Shown in pieces: positions 63,625-64,000 of a stretch of 64,000 bases of DNA (the stretch's first letter is position 1; each line of letters begins with the position of its first letter). The notes beneath the pieces were generated by a model. It was not told the origin of the DNA, did no database searches, and was given only the letters and a program-made list of their open reading frames with translations. This DNA comes from Gari tellinella. Taxonomy: Eukaryota; Mollusca; Bivalvia; Cardiida; Psammobiidae. The translations under genes and the position numbers were made by a program. The DNA lies in assembly GCA_922989275.2 (NCBI GenBank), contig OV277866.1:55729246-55793245 (forward strand). Direction: 5' to 3'.

Positions 63625-64000
63625 TTAATCCTGATTTGATTTGTCATCTGCTGCGGGTGTCCCAGCATCTGGGGTAGGCATCAGGCGGCTAGTTTGTCTG
63701 ATACTTGATCGCCAAGCAGCTCTGTCAAGTGGGTTCACATCTAGGTTGCATGCATTAATGTCAGCTTTAACACAATCTGACCATGATTTTCTCGGTCTCC
63801 CACGCAGTCTTGGGCTCTGAATCTCCATGTTGGTGATGGACTTAATAGAGGAAGTGGATCTAACGACATGTCCATACCATCTAAGGCGCCTAGAGCGTAA
63901 GGCAGTTGTCACCTCCTGTAACCCCAGCCTGGTACACAACAACTGGGTCGGAATGTCATCATGGGGCTTGGCGCCATAGATCCATCGGATCATTGCTCTA
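63625..64000 (-). pseudogene. Non-LTR retrotransposon (LINE) ORF2, C-terminal fragment
   Basis: Open from the window edge to a stop at 63,625. It shows the post-reverse-transcriptase region typical of animal LINE polyproteins: RWIYGAKPHDDIPTQLLCTR, RSRRLRWYGHVVR, RGRPRKSWSDCVKADINACN, LDRAAWRSSIRQ. Polymerase and endonuclease domains would lie beyond the edge, so whether the element is full-length is unknown. It may be a relic; listed as pseudogene for that reason. Confidence 0.85.

Overview
The window looks like nuclear DNA of a bivalve mollusc; the species cannot be named from sequence alone. The reasons are AT-rich DNA with GT-AG introns, very dense short inverted-repeat transposons, and several elements built like the bivalve 'pearl'/Helentron-related repeats: a hairpin head, a CCGT-type microsatellite, a run of roughly 145-165 bp units, and a hairpin tail ending CTTGTT. 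Nothing prokaryotic, organellar or viral was seen.

Three host genes can be supported. (1) An intronless minus-strand gene at 23,697-24,782 encodes a 361-residue divergent heat-shock-factor-type DNA-binding protein. (2) A plus-strand gene at 32,451-51,477 can be assembled from ten phase-compatible exons into a 513-residue orphan pentameric ligand-gated ion channel (Cys-loop superfamily fold). It has no Cys-loop cysteines, no evident signal peptide, a 145-residue hydrophilic N-terminal extension, a very short M3-M4 linker like prokaryotic channels, and a 57-residue basic tail after M4. (3) A minus-strand gene at 53,446-63,445, continuing beyond the right edge, has seven phase-compatible exons encoding at least 423 residues of a lysine/serine-rich, probably nuclear protein that I do not recognise. 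The 3' ends of genes 2 and 3 converge, 2 kb apart. A LINE reverse-transcriptase tail lies at the right edge.

Most of the rest is mobile DNA. The commonest class is a TTAA-flanked MITE (called A here; termini TTAACCCATTACCCCATA; usually about 240-260 bp) with a strong central palindrome; about 35 copies are visible. Related TTAA-flanked families are B (TTAACCCTTAGCC), C (TTAACTCATTGAGCCC), D (TTAACCCATTTGTGCCC) and E (several diverged termini). TA-flanked families are F (TACAGTAAAACCTCT) and G (TACAGTGGAGAATCTG). Further classes are H (GGGCCCGTTTCATAAA), fold-backs I, and J. Family names A-L are labels for this report only.

Layout: 1-11.9 kb, MITEs and palindromes without a recognised gene; 12-18.5 kb, a cluster of pearl/Helentron-like arrays; 18.5-23.7 kb, MITEs; 23.7-24.8 kb, the HSF-type gene; 25.3-29.1 kb, a CAGGG-ended element carrying a pearl-like element, then another pearl-like element; 29.5-32.4 kb, MITEs, one directly upstream of the channel start codon; 32.4-51.5 kb, the channel gene with repeat-filled introns; 51.5-53.4 kb, MITEs; 53.4-63.4 kb, the unknown nuclear gene with many nested MITEs; 63.6-64 kb, LINE fragment. 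The most informative repeat observation is a set of nested insertions, most with a TTAA at both junctions, several at the TTAA beside the host's palindromic core. One has an identical uninterrupted paralogous site within the window.
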